From Cognatundibacterium griseum (GTDB lineage Bacteria; Pseudomonadota; Gammaproteobacteria; Burkholderiales; Burkholderiaceae_D), in assembly GCF_014284195.1 (NCBI RefSeq), contig NZ_JACOGC010000001.1, forward strand, positions 186,001 through 250,000: a stretch of 64,000 bases of DNA, in the 5' to 3' direction. A program made the translations under genes and the position numbers. Within the stretch, counting starts at the first letter, position 1, and each line of letters opens with the position of its first letter. Positions 46,620-57,429 of the stretch are shown here, in pieces. The notes below the pieces were generated by a model. The model made no database searches and was not told the DNA's origin. It was given only the letters and a program-made list of their open reading frames with translations.

Positions 46620-46961
46620 ATGAAAACGATTATCTCCGCTATCATCGCAACGACATTCGCTATGGGTACAGCGTTCGCCCAGACACCAGCAACAACCACG
46701 ACAACAGCAGTAACAGCCGCAGCGCCAACTGCCGAAGTCAAAGCAGCCGCAGCGTCTGCCGCAGCCAGCACCGAACATAAAATGCATCAGCACCATGCCG
46801 CGATGCATGCCAAAAAAGAGGCTGCAGAACAAAAAGCTGAAGCGAAAACAGAAGTGAAAGCCGATGTGAAAACTGAAGTAAAAGCAGATAAAAAAGCGGA
46901 AGCAAAAGCAGCAGTCAAGACTGATGTAAAAGCAGACAACAAAGCAGCACCAGCGAAATAA
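46620..46961 (+). CDS. Small Ala/Lys/Glu-rich periplasmic protein, Asr-like (paralogue 2)
   Basis: 113 residues with the same signal peptide as paralogue 1. The mature part has a Thr-rich start, a His-rich segment (HKMHQHHAAMHAKKE, about 59-73) that could bind metal, and a C-terminal array of heptad-like repeats of the type KAEVKTDVKA (about 75-113). The repeats should form an amphipathic, highly charged helix or stay disordered. The upstream 70 nt and the first 24 codons duplicate those of paralogue 1, 609 bp apart, so this is a recent tandem duplication whose mature regions have diverged or been exchanged. Function is unknown; a stress or acid-protection role is inferred from composition. 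Confidence 0.7.
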   Translation: MKTIISAIIATTFAMGTAFAQTPATTTTTAVTAAAPTAEVKAAAASAAASTEHKMHQHHAAMHAKKEAAEQKAEAKTEVKADVKTEVKADKKAEAKAAVKTDVKADNKAAPAK

Positions 46962-47010
46962 TCGCTGATCATTTCCCAGTCGCCTGTTTCATTCGCGGAA
47001 CAGGCAAAAA

Positions 47011-47045
47011 AAAACCGGCGTCGAAGATGACGCCGGTTTTTTTAT
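47011..47045. terminator. Bidirectional rho-independent terminator
   Basis: A 12-bp stem (47011-47022 with 47029-47040), 6-nt loop and flanking A and T runs serve both paralogue 2 and the convergent M23 peptidase gene. A second hairpin, GCCTGTT/AACAGGC, lies at 46982-47005. Confidence 0.88.
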
Positions 47046-47059
47046 TTTTACAGTATGGG

Positions 47060-48001
47060 TCAGAAGCGCTGCATGCACTTCAGCACTTCTTCATCAATCA
47101 GGTTTCCATTTTTTTGGCAACTTCGGAGTGGCTTCTTTGTTCCCGTTTCGTTCACAGCGATTTTGACCGGCTGCAGCCACTCACCGGTTTTCGGACGGAA
47201 ATATCCGTTGGCGGGATTCCAGAAGCGGAAAGGTAATGCCACAATGTGATTATCCTGATTGATCTGTACGACAAAATGCAAGTGAGGCGCACTGGAATAG
47301 CCGCTGTTACCAGATAAACCAATTGGTGATCCGGTAGCAATGCGCTGACCTGGTTTGAGTTGAGAAGAGTATTGTTTTAAATGTGCATAGCTCGCCCATG
47401 TACCGTCGCCATGCAGGACGATGACATGATTATCTTTCCCCAGAAAACTTTTTTCCAGTCGACCATCATCCGGAAAGTGATTTACATTGGCGATGACGAT
47501 TCCTTCACGACTCGCCATGATCGGTGTGTCGATCGGCATCAGAATATCCAGTGCATAGTGACTCGCGATATCATTGTGGGTGGATGCAGCACTACCTTCC
47601 GCCTGACTTACATATCGCGCCTCCGGCCAGAAAAAAGGCGGCAGATATTTAGCCTGCATATCTGGCCGGGCAGATGGATTTCCAATTCGCAAATCAAACT
47701 GATAATGATAAAAAAATGGTTGGCGTGGATTATCTGCCCACAGTTCATTCAATAACACCGTGGAATAAGGGTGAATCAGACGCTTTACTGGCCACGGTAA
47801 GCTTGCGGCGGTATTGGTCGATTGCGTAAGTCGGATGTCGATGGTTTGTGCAATTGCACCGCCATTTTTCACGATCAGCCGGTCGCGGCCTTGATATTTT
47901 TCAACCTCTACGCTGATCAGCGATGATTGAGCAATACCTGACCCGGGCAGCAAGATTAGTAAGCTAGCTAAAATTTTTTTCACTAATAAAGAATTCATCA
48001 C
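47060..48001 (-). CDS. M23 family metallopeptidase (LytM/NlpD-type peptidoglycan endopeptidase)
   Basis: 313 residues. A signal peptide (about 1-24, ending GSGIAQ) is followed by a beta-rich N-terminal region (about 25-135) and the M23 domain (about 145-270). Zinc and catalytic residues are visible: HYALDILMP (H-x3-D), HLKQYS and PHLHFVVQI (H-x-H), so the enzyme should be active. It is predicted to cut peptide cross-links in peptidoglycan from the periplasm. The coding sequence is richer in A and T than its neighbours, which may indicate transfer or different expression. There is a double ATG start at 48001. Confidence 0.92.
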   Translation of the reverse strand: MMNSLLVKKILASLLILLPGSGIAQSSLISVEVEKYQGRDRLIVKNGGAIAQTIDIRLTQSTNTAASLPWPVKRLIHPYSTVLLNELWADNPRQPFFYHYQFDLRIGNPSARPDMQAKYLPPFFWPEARYVSQAEGSAASTHNDIASHYALDILMPIDTPIMASREGIVIANVNHFPDDGRLEKSFLGKDNHVIVLHGDGTWASYAHLKQYSSQLKPGQRIATGSPIGLSGNSGYSSAPHLHFVVQINQDNHIVALPFRFWNPANGYFRPKTGEWLQPVKIAVNETGTKKPLRSCQKNGNLIDEEVLKCMQRF

Positions 48002-48091
48002 TGTTATCAGTTTCTAATTTTCAAATACAGTAATCGAGTCGGAATTTTTTATAACATTCTGGTTCATTCCTGTCACTGACAATGCGATATT

Positions 48092-48697
48092 TTATTTGTG
48101 TTTCCGCATGTAAATCACCCGCGGGCAGGGAATGGCAGCAGATATTTGCGGGCACCAGAACGATACCGTGACTGACCATTTTCGGCAGGAAATTTCCATC
48201 AGATCGGGACGGTCGCCCATCCCCAGATTGCAGGTGGATTCCAAAGCGCGGTCTATGCTGTTTCCCTGAAAAAATCCGTAGCCGCTGATTTTGCGCAGCG
48301 CATCGGCGGCTTTGTCCGGTGCCACACTGCCTGGGCGCACGATCAGCTCGCGTTCTTTCAGCGCAACGCTGGTTTCGGTCTCGGTGGCATCGCAACGCCA
48401 TTGACGGCCATCCCGCCCGCACTGCGCCACGTAGTACAGTGGCCTGCCTTGCAATTGTGCGTGCGGACGGCATCTGACATCCGCAAAATGCGCCTGACCA
48501 TTGGCTTCAAACGCCTGTGCATCAATCGCCGCCACAGCCAGGCCATAGCGTTCACCGCAGACCATTTGTTCGAGTTGTAAGCGTTCCTGACGCGACAGTT
48601 TTGCCGGATAAGTGGTTTCTGCCTGCGCCAGTGCAGTTCCGCACAGCAACGCAGACCACATCAGTGCCACAGAAAAGAGAAAATCAGCTCGGTGCAT
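48092..48697 (-). CDS. Periplasmic Cys-containing protein of unknown function
   Basis: 201 residues from the ATG at 48697. This is where a signal peptide begins (MHRADFLFSVALMWSALLCGTALAQAE); the longer frame to 48913 has no such start. The mature part carries about seven Cys (in MVCGERYG, VRCRPH, AQCGRDG, WRCDATE, STCNLG, ISCRKW and FWCPQ), suggesting disulfides and export to the periplasm. The KLSRQERLQLEQMVCGERYGL start and the VRPGSVAPDKAADALRKISGYGF segment may mark a conserved domain that I do not recognise. It is a single gene with no operon partner. Confidence 0.65.
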   Translation of the reverse strand: MHRADFLFSVALMWSALLCGTALAQAETTYPAKLSRQERLQLEQMVCGERYGLAVAAIDAQAFEANGQAHFADVRCRPHAQLQGRPLYYVAQCGRDGRQWRCDATETETSVALKERELIVRPGSVAPDKAADALRKISGYGFFQGNSIDRALESTCNLGMGDRPDLMEISCRKWSVTVSFWCPQISAAIPCPRVIYMRKHK

Positions 48698-48941
48698 TAT
48701 CAGTCGACACCATGCCAGTGCAGAGTCAAAGTCAGGTGAATGATTGTAAAACCAATCGTGATGACATAAACAGGATGCAGGCGAAAAGAAAGCAGAAGGG
48801 GGAGGTGATTCGCCCGGTGATGCACAGGCTGCATCCGGTATCAGAAAAAACGCAATACTGAACCGTATATCGCGTGGCAAGAACAGTGATGCAACAGCAT
48901 CGTGGACAGCCACTGACCAGCGATCAGTGACTGCACGCAGA

Positions 48942-49190
48942 TCAGCGGTAAAACGCCTCGACCACGCCCTTGACCTTGATCATCATCGGATTGCCTTTGC
49001 GGTCGCGGGTCTTGCCTGCCTGCACGCTGACCCAGCCTTCGCTGATGCAGTATTCCTCGACGTCGGTGCGTTCTTTGCCGTTGATTTTGATCCCGATATC
49101 GTGCTGAAACACGTCAGCATTGTAAAACGGGCTGCGCGGATCGATGGACAAACGATCCGGTAATGGGGGGAGTTGTGATGTCGTATTCAT
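48942..49190 (-). CDS. DUF3297 family protein
   Basis: 82 residues. The sequence DRLSIDPRSPFYNADVFQHDIGIKINGKERTDVEEYCISEGWVSV, followed by KVKGVVEAFYR at the end, is that of the DUF3297 family, a small cytosolic protein widespread in proteobacteria and without a known function. The length is normal for the family and the single Cys (about 48) is in its usual place. It lies 59 bp downstream of the DTW-domain gene on the same strand and may be co-transcribed with it. Confidence 0.88.
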   Translation of the reverse strand: MNTTSQLPPLPDRLSIDPRSPFYNADVFQHDIGIKINGKERTDVEEYCISEGWVSVQAGKTRDRKGNPMMIKVKGVVEAFYR

Positions 49191-49249
49191 GGGGCAGAAT
49201 TATCCATCAGATAGCCGCCGGGTTCAATGGCTGAATCGGCAAGCCGGAA

Positions 49250-50053
49250 TCACAGTGCGGCAGCTTGCGCCATCAGCGCGCGCAGACGCTGGTGTGCCGC
49301 ATCTTCATGATCAATTTTCCATTGCTGCTTGGCGCACAGATAATGTCCGGTGAACACATCCAGATAGGCTTCCAGCGTCTGCGCCGCCAGCGTTTCGCCC
49401 GCCAGCGCCAGGCACAGCGCGGCGACCTCCGAGGTACACAGATGATCGTCGCGGCGCGAACGGCGCAACTGGTAGCGCGATACCTGCTCCGGTTCCAGAC
49501 TCAATACCGGAAACGGTAACAGGTAAGGGCTTTTTTTAAAAATCTTCCGGGCTTCCGGCCAGGTGGCATCGAGCAGGATAAATAGCGGACGTTTTGCCGT
49601 ACCGGACAATGCAGCACCGGCATCACTACCCGCACTGGAAACGGCTGCCGGTATCGCTGGCAGCAATTGCGTAATCACCCGCTCCGGCGCGACAAATTCG
49701 CCCGGAAAAACGACGTAAGGTTGCCATTGCGGGTCTGCCAGCAGCGCCAGTAAAGCCGGATCGGTTTCCGTACGCGCCCAGCCAAAGGCCATCGTATCCG
49801 GCACCACATCGGCGATCAGCCAGCCGGTATTGCTCGGTTTTAAAGTTTCATGTTCCGCCATCAACAGGCAAAAACCGACATGCGTCGGCACCACACTACG
49901 CAGATGGCACAAACAATGACTGAGAATCAGACGGCAACCACCGCAACGCTCACCGTGCGGGCCGCCACGTGCCAGAAATGGTCGCGTACTGCGCGCCAGC
50001 CGGGCGGTACGCAGACGGGACACGGCATGAGGAGAATGAATAACAGATGACAT
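49250..50053 (-). CDS. tapT: DTW-domain tRNA-uridine aminocarboxypropyltransferase (TapT type)
   Basis: 267 residues from the ATG at 50053. The zinc-like Cys cluster GGCRLILSHCLCHLRS (about 39-53) and the DTW-type motif LLDATWPEARKIFKKSPYL with a later DHLCTSEVAALCLA are those of the DTW family. Members such as E. coli TapT (YfiP) transfer an aminocarboxypropyl group from SAM to uridine 47 of tRNA to make acp3U. The signature reads DATW rather than DTW alone, which is common. The N-terminal Arg-rich stretch (about 10-35) could contact RNA. Assignment to TapT rather than another DTW protein is by likeness and size. Confidence 0.85.
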   Translation of the reverse strand: MSSVIHSPHAVSRLRTARLARSTRPFLARGGPHGERCGGCRLILSHCLCHLRSVVPTHVGFCLLMAEHETLKPSNTGWLIADVVPDTMAFGWARTETDPALLALLADPQWQPYVVFPGEFVAPERVITQLLPAIPAAVSSAGSDAGAALSGTAKRPLFILLDATWPEARKIFKKSPYLLPFPVLSLEPEQVSRYQLRRSRRDDHLCTSEVAALCLALAGETLAAQTLEAYLDVFTGHYLCAKQQWKIDHEDAAHQRLRALMAQAAAL

Positions 50054-50142
50054 CAAAAAAACGGGAAAACGAAACAATCAATCAGCCAATGCAGCAAAGC
50101 GTTGTGACGCAGAAAACACCTGACCATGTGTGACAAGGCCAT

Positions 50143-50173
50143 ACAAAAAACCACCTGCATGATAGCAGGTGGT
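50143..50173 (-). terminator. Rho-independent terminator of the GST gene
   Basis: On the minus strand a perfect 9-bp stem (ACCACCTGC/GCAGGTGGT, 50150-50158 with 50165-50173) is followed by a T-run. Confidence 0.88.
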
Positions 50174-50205
50174 CTGCGTAAAAACCGGTGAGTAGCGCCG
50201 CTGTT

Positions 50206-50826
50206 TTATTTCGCAAATTGGGCGTAATACGCCTGCACTGCCGGCAGCGCCGCAATGCGCTCCATATGCGCATTCAGCGCCGGAGCGACCTGCTGTACCA
50301 GATCTGTCGGCACATGATCCAGACGACCGGAATTCAGCGCGCGGATATCCACAAATACTTTCAAGTCAGCCACCGTCAGACGGCCATCGGCGAAGTATTC
50401 CCCGCCATGAGCGAGCAACTGCTTTTCCAGCCAGCGCAGATACACCGGCATCGACCCATTCACCAGCGTCAGCCGCGCCGCTTTTTGTTCATCACCTGTC
50501 ATGCGGAAAGTTGGTCCGATTTTAATGCCTGCTTCTTCCACCACGAAACTGACTTCATCGCAGTACAAAGCCTGCAAAGGGTCCGCCGGATATAAGCCTG
50601 CCAGCTTACCCGCATAACGCAGCATCGCATCACACTGCGTCACTTTCACACCATCCACCTCCAGCACCGGCACCTGCCCGAACGGCGCAGTTTGCCGCAC
50701 ATCGGCAAATTCCGGATACGCAAAGCGGTGATCCTCAAACGCCACCCCGCCAATCGCCAACGCCAGCCGCACCGGCTCGCCACGACCACCGTGAAAATCG
50801 AAATAGGTCAGTTTAAGTTGAGGCAT
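50206..50826 (-). CDS. Glutathione S-transferase family protein
   Basis: 206 residues from the ATG at 50826, with AGGAG 6 bases upstream. The thioredoxin-like N-terminal domain (about 1-80) begins LKLTYFDFHGGRGEPVRLALAIGG, with Tyr8 in the catalytic position, and contains the cis-Pro FGQVPVLEVDG. The glutathione gamma-glutamyl contact is in TQCDAMLRYAG. The helical C-terminal domain (about 88-200) has YFADGRLTVADLKVF. The Tyr and the GEPVRLAL pattern resemble sigma/mu-like GSTs known from eukaryotes and some proteobacteria. It should conjugate or reduce electrophiles; the substrate is unknown. Confidence 0.9.
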   Translation of the reverse strand: MPQLKLTYFDFHGGRGEPVRLALAIGGVAFEDHRFAYPEFADVRQTAPFGQVPVLEVDGVKVTQCDAMLRYAGKLAGLYPADPLQALYCDEVSFVVEEAGIKIGPTFRMTGDEQKAARLTLVNGSMPVYLRWLEKQLLAHGGEYFADGRLTVADLKVFVDIRALNSGRLDHVPTDLVQQVAPALNAHMERIAALPAVQAYYAQFAK

Positions 50827-51091
50827 GTTTTCTCCTGAAAGCTTTGATAGATAAAGGCAGACACTCACATGTCTGTGGCGCGAGAATCATAGCATGCGTT
50901 ATAAACAGAAGTAGATCAGAGACTGGTTTTACTATTAGAAGTCATGCTTGGTAATGGTGCGTATAGATTTTATCGATATGACTATGTGGATAGCAGAATA
51001 TTTATTTAAATTAATCGGTGTGTATATCTTAAAAAACACATGAACGTTCATGTTCCTGAGTAAGCGTTTTTAAACCAGATTCAAATAATGA

Positions 51092-51118
51092 GACTTATCG
51101 TCCGTAGACCTATAAGTC
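51092..51118 (+). promoter_or_regulatory. C-box-like operator of the controller/nuclease-helicase unit
   Basis: GACTTATCGTC (51092-51102), a CGTA spacer and GACCTATAAGTC (51107-51118) reproduce the double GACT...AGTC plan of restriction-modification C-boxes. The outer arms GACTTAT and ATAAGTC are perfectly complementary. The site ends 43 bases before the ATG of the XRE gene. The gap 50827-51161 (335 bp) around it is AT-rich; no promoter could be fixed with confidence, and a palindrome-like ATGAACGTTCAT at 51050-51061 is the only other noticeable element. Confidence 0.6.
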
Positions 51119-51161
51119 ACATCTCTTCATGATTGCTTACCTGATAACGCGAGGTTAAGCG

Positions 51162-51383
51162 ATGGAGAATCGAGAATTAATTCAATTTGGGCTGCACCTA
51201 AAAAAATTAAGAATGGAGAGGGGATTAAGCCAAGAGCAACTTGGATTAATTGCGGAACTTGATCGAACCTATATCAGCGGAATAGAGCGTGGAATACGAA
51301 ATGTCGGCTTAATCAATATATTTCGAATCGCAAGAGCATTGAATATATTGCCTGCTCAGTTATTCTCAATAGAAGAGAAATAG
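51162..51383 (+). CDS. XRE family regulator resembling restriction-modification controller (C) proteins
   Basis: 73 residues: one five-helix HTH domain, with recognition region GLSQEQLGLIAELDRTYISGIERGIRNVGLINIFRIARAL. The size (C proteins are usually 70-85 residues), the RTYISGIERG core and the tail ALNILPAQLFSIEEK resemble C proteins such as C.AhdI or C.Esp1396I. Known C proteins bind C-boxes and first activate, then repress, their own operon, delaying nuclease synthesis after entry into a new host. The C-box-like site upstream supports this. Only two bases separate this stop codon from the ATG of the nuclease-helicase gene, so both are one transcript. Base composition is lower in GC than the flanking genes, as is common for acquired DNA. 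Confidence 0.85.
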   Translation: MENRELIQFGLHLKKLRMERGLSQEQLGLIAELDRTYISGIERGIRNVGLINIFRIARALNILPAQLFSIEEK

Positions 51384-51385
51384 TC

Positions 51386-53371
51386 ATGTCAAATCGAGCG
51401 TTTTATGCTGAGAGTTTGACAGCGTTCATAGCAGAGTCGCCGGATGCGATTGTCGGCAAAATCACACAAAACCATACCCAAGAATTGGTATATCAACAAA
51501 CTGGCGCGTGGATTACTCAGATCGAAATTTTACAAACGGCTCTACGTGGTTTGGGTGAAGGATATTTATTTTTTGAATTTCAAATACCACGTATGGGTAA
51601 ACGTGCCGATGTCCTTTTGATATACAAAAACCTTATTTTCATTTTAGAATTTAAAGTTGGTGCACAAGATTACGCAGCGCAAGACATGCGCCAAGCCCAT
51701 GGCTATGCGATCGATCTGCATCATTTTCATGAAGGTAGTCATGAAAAAATTCTCATACCAATTTTGGTTGCAACCGGAGCGCCACCTAAGAATAATACTT
51801 TGACAGACGGCGCTGACGGTGTGTATGAACCACTGCGTGCCAATAGCAATAATATGGCGAGCGTAATTCAGTATTGTGTTGATGAAATCGATCAGCCACC
51901 AGTTATCGAATTGCAAGCTTGGCTAAATTCTTCCTATAAACCAACGCCAACCATTATTGAAGCAGCGCAAGCGCTATACGCCGATCACGATGTTAATGAT
52001 ATTGCTCGCAATGATGCGGGTGCGCAGAATCTGCATGTGACATCGCAAGCATTGCAAGAAATCATTCACCAAGCACGGTTGCAACGACGCAAAACTATCT
52101 GCTTTGTCACAGGAGTTCCCGGAGCGGGTAAGACCTTAGTCGGATTAAATATTGCCACTAATGTTGGTTCAGATAAAGAAGAGCAAGCGGTTTTTTTATC
52201 CGGTAACGGCCCGTTGGTAGAAGTATTAACCGAAGCGTTAGCGCGTGACTCAGTACAACGACATGCACACAAGAACAAAGCCACCGCACTTCGCGCGGCA
52301 TCTGCATCGATTCAAAATATTCATAAATTCCGTGATGAATACATCAAAGACTTGTCGGCGCCAAACGAGCATGTTGTGATTTTTGATGAAGCACAACGCG
52401 CATGGGATCAAGAGAACACGTCAAAGTTCATGATGACCAAACGTGGTCAAAAAAACTTCGCACAATCTGAGCCCGAGTTTCTCATTAGTGTCATGGATAG
52501 GCACGAGGATTGGTGCGTGATCATTGCCCTTATCGGCGGCGGGCAAGAAATCAACACCGGCGAGGCAGGCTTACAAGGATGGGCGGATGCGCTGGAGCTA
52601 CATTTTCCAAATTGGGATGTGTACTACTCAGATAAACTCACCCAAGTTGAATACGCTGGGCGCGATGTGAGTTTTGATCAGGTCTCTAATGCGCAAGCTG
52701 TATCTAGTTTGCATTTGGCGATATCGATGCGTTCCTTCCGTGCGGAGAAACTTTCGCACATGGTGCATCACGTCATTCACAATAATCCGCAAGCGGCGAT
52801 TGAAATTTATCAGTCGTTTAAAGACAAATTTCCTATCGTCGTCACTCGCGATTTACAAGCAGCTAAGGCTTGGATCAAACAACGTAGTCGTGCGAACGAA
52901 ACCAAAGGCGTCATCGCATCTTCAGGTGCAGTACGTCTCAAACCCGAAGGTATCTTCGTTAAAAATCGACTATCCGCGGCAGATTGGTTTTTGAATGAGC
53001 AAGACGATATACGCTCATGCCATTTTTTAGAAGATGTGGCGACTGAATTTGATATTCAGGGGCTAGAGCTTGATTGGTGTTTAGTCGGCTGGGACGCAGA
53101 TTATCGTTACATCAATGGACAATTTGAACATTGGAAATTCACAGGCACAACATGGAAGCGCCGGCAGCAAGAAGAACAACAACGTTATCTTGAAAATGCT
53201 TACCGTGTTTTGCTCACCCGAGCACGACAAGGTATGGTGATTTTTGTACCGCGAGGGGACGCACAAGATGGCACACGCTTACCTCGATTCTTCGACCAGA
53301 GTTATGATTATTTATCGAGTTGTGGGATCAATTCCATATATTTAAATAAAGATAAGACACGCATTATTTAA
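51386..53371 (+). CDS. PD-(D/E)XK nuclease-like / DUF2075 helicase fusion
   Basis: 661 residues. Residues about 55-115 carry a nuclease-like core: Asp75 in KRADVLLIY and Glu88-x-Lys90 in ILEFKVG after a hydrophobic strand, then QDMRQAHGYAIDLHHF. From about 235 the DUF2075 superfamily 1 P-loop domain begins, with Walker A GVPGAGKT (243-250) and Walker B VVIFDEAQRAW (330-340). Later segments include LIGGGQEIN, VASSG-like IASSGAVRL and YRVLLTRARQGMVIFVP near the C-terminus, the last being typical motif VI of SF1 helicases. Both sites look intact. Such proteins occur in defence islands; the pairing with a C-type regulator, and the absence of a methyltransferase, point to a nuclease whose timing is controlled. 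Activity on phage or foreign DNA is inference. Confidence 0.82.
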   Translation: MSNRAFYAESLTAFIAESPDAIVGKITQNHTQELVYQQTGAWITQIEILQTALRGLGEGYLFFEFQIPRMGKRADVLLIYKNLIFILEFKVGAQDYAAQDMRQAHGYAIDLHHFHEGSHEKILIPILVATGAPPKNNTLTDGADGVYEPLRANSNNMASVIQYCVDEIDQPPVIELQAWLNSSYKPTPTIIEAAQALYADHDVNDIARNDAGAQNLHVTSQALQEIIHQARLQRRKTICFVTGVPGAGKTLVGLNIATNVGSDKEEQAVFLSGNGPLVEVLTEALARDSVQRHAHKNKATALRAASASIQNIHKFRDEYIKDLSAPNEHVVIFDEAQRAWDQENTSKFMMTKRGQKNFAQSEPEFLISVMDRHEDWCVIIALIGGGQEINTGEAGLQGWADALELHFPNWDVYYSDKLTQVEYAGRDVSFDQVSNAQAVSSLHLAISMRSFRAEKLSHMVHHVIHNNPQAAIEIYQSFKDKFPIVVTRDLQAAKAWIKQRSRANETKGVIASSGAVRLKPEGIFVKNRLSAADWFLNEQDDIRSCHFLEDVATEFDIQGLELDWCLVGWDADYRYINGQFEHWKFTGTTWKRRQQEEQQRYLENAYRVLLTRARQGMVIFVPRGDAQDGTRLPRFFDQSYDYLSSCGINSIYLNKDKTRII

Positions 53372-53405
53372 TCTATTTTTTATTTATAAATATCTTTGGA
53401 AGCGC

Positions 53406-53440
53406 AAAAAAAGCCCAACAAGCTGTTGGGCATTTTTTTT
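53406..53440. terminator. Bidirectional rho-independent terminator
   Basis: A perfect 8-bp stem GCCCAACA/TGTTGGGC with a 3-nt loop, bordered by A and T runs, separates the nuclease-helicase gene from the convergent gyrB. Confidence 0.88.
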
Positions 53441-53451
53441 ACTAAATTAAA

Positions 53452-55962
<2,511 letters not shown>

Positions 55963-55999
55963 TTATTTGGTATTACTGGTTCTAACTGATCTGGGGTTC

Positions 56000-56162
56000 C
56001 GGCGCCCTCTTACGTTGACGGCAGAGGGCGGGGAGAGGGGCTGGCGCTTGCAGCTGAAATAAACTGACCAGATTGCATACGCTGATCCAGCACCGGAGAC
56101 TGGCTGCTGGCGTTGACGCCCCTCGCGGCGCACCTCTGCCGCTGGCAAAAGAGGTGCGCTCA
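56000..56162. repeat. Inverted pair of REP-like hairpins in the dnaN-gyrB gap
   Basis: Hairpin A has an 8-bp stem (56003-56010 with 56023-56030) and hairpin B a 10-bp stem (56128-56137 with 56150-56159), both with 12-nt loops. B read on the opposite strand matches A over about 45 bp (GCGCNCCTCTT...CGGCAGAGG...GAGGGGC), so the two are inverted copies of one element. Neither has a T-run. Confidence 0.55.
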
Positions 56163-56175
56163 GGCTTCATCAGGC

Positions 56176-57282
56176 TTAAATGCGCATAGGCATCACGACA
56201 TATTTAAAGTCAGTGTTGTCTGGAATCGTGATCAGCGCTGACGAATTGGAGTCGCCCAGCGAGATACTGACCTGATCGCATTTCAGGTTGTTCAGCACAT
56301 CCAGCAGATAGCTGACATTGAAACCAATGTCCACGCTGTCGCCGCCGTAATCGATTTCGATTTCTTCCATCGCCTCTTCCTGATCGGCATTGGTCGATAA
56401 AATCTGCATGCTGCCCGGCGTGATGACACAGCGCACGCCTTTGAACTTATCCGAAGTCATGATCGCGGCACGCTGCAAGGAGCGCAGCAATTGCTCACGG
56501 CCCAGCGTAAAGCTGTTTTTATAGCCTTTCGGGATCACGCGGTTAAAGTCGGGGAATTTACCTTCGACCAGTTTGGAAATCAGCTCGATATCGGCGAATG
56601 TGAGTTTGACCTGATTATTCGCTATGTCGATCTGCACCGGGTCGTCTTTGTCTTCCAGCAGGCGCTGCAATTCGAGAATGGTTTTGCGCGGAATGATGAC
56701 TTCGTGGCGCGGGAATTCCTGTTCGACCTCAATCTGGCAAAACGCCAGACGATGGCCGTCGGTGGCAACGGCGATCACATTTTTGCCATCCACCACCAGC
56801 AGCAAGCCGTTCAGGTAGTAGCGGATATCCTGTTGCGCCATGGAGAAATGCACCATGTTGAACAGATGCTTCAGGGTTTTTTGCGGCAGGCTGACGCTGG
56901 CATTGAAATGTTCGGCCTGTGCCACCGTCGGGAATTCTTCTGCCGCCAGTGTCTGCAGCGAAAACCGCGACTTGCCGGACTGCACGCTCATGCGCTTGTT
57001 GTCCAGCTTCAGCACCACATCCTGATCATCGGGCAGGGCGCGCAGAATATCGAGCAGTTTGCGCGCCGCGACGGTCGTGGCGATGTTGTCACCACCCGAG
57101 CCGATTTCTGCTTTGGTCGTGATTTGCACTTCGATGTCTGTAGAGAGGAAAGATACCTGTTCACCGTCTTTGCGGATGAGAATATTGGCCAGAATCGGCA
57201 AAGTGTGCCGACGCTCGACAATACCACTCACAATTTGCAAAGGCCGGAGCAGGGTATCCCGGTGGGTTTTAACCAATTGCAT
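56176..57282 (-). CDS. dnaN: DNA polymerase III subunit beta (sliding clamp)
   Basis: 368 residues in three repeated clamp domains (about 1-120, 130-245 and 250-368). The sequence starts MQLVKTHRDTLLRPLQIVSGIVERRHTLPILANILI and ends NTDFKYVVMPMRI, the conserved C-terminal segment of the hydrophobic groove that binds polymerase and other partners. Length is standard. It forms the ring that tethers the replicase to DNA. The gene lies between dnaA and gyrB on the same strand, separated from dnaA by 195 bp and from gyrB by 225 bp, so separate promoters are likely in addition to read-through. Confidence 0.98.
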   Translation of the reverse strand: MQLVKTHRDTLLRPLQIVSGIVERRHTLPILANILIRKDGEQVSFLSTDIEVQITTKAEIGSGGDNIATTVAARKLLDILRALPDDQDVVLKLDNKRMSVQSGKSRFSLQTLAAEEFPTVAQAEHFNASVSLPQKTLKHLFNMVHFSMAQQDIRYYLNGLLLVVDGKNVIAVATDGHRLAFCQIEVEQEFPRHEVIIPRKTILELQRLLEDKDDPVQIDIANNQVKLTFADIELISKLVEGKFPDFNRVIPKGYKNSFTLGREQLLRSLQRAAIMTSDKFKGVRCVITPGSMQILSTNADQEEAMEEIEIDYGGDSVDIGFNVSYLLDVLNNLKCDQVSISLGDSNSSALITIPDNTDFKYVVMPMRI

Positions 57283-57429
57283 TTGAAATCCTCGCTGTGG
57301 TTGTCATTGATCAATGATGCTTTTTGTACTGCTTAATTTCGTACTTCTTAATACTGAACGCTTACTGCCTGCTGTAATGCCGGGTTGCCGGAAATACCTT
57401 GTGCGTTGTCAAGAGAATAAAGGCAGGCT

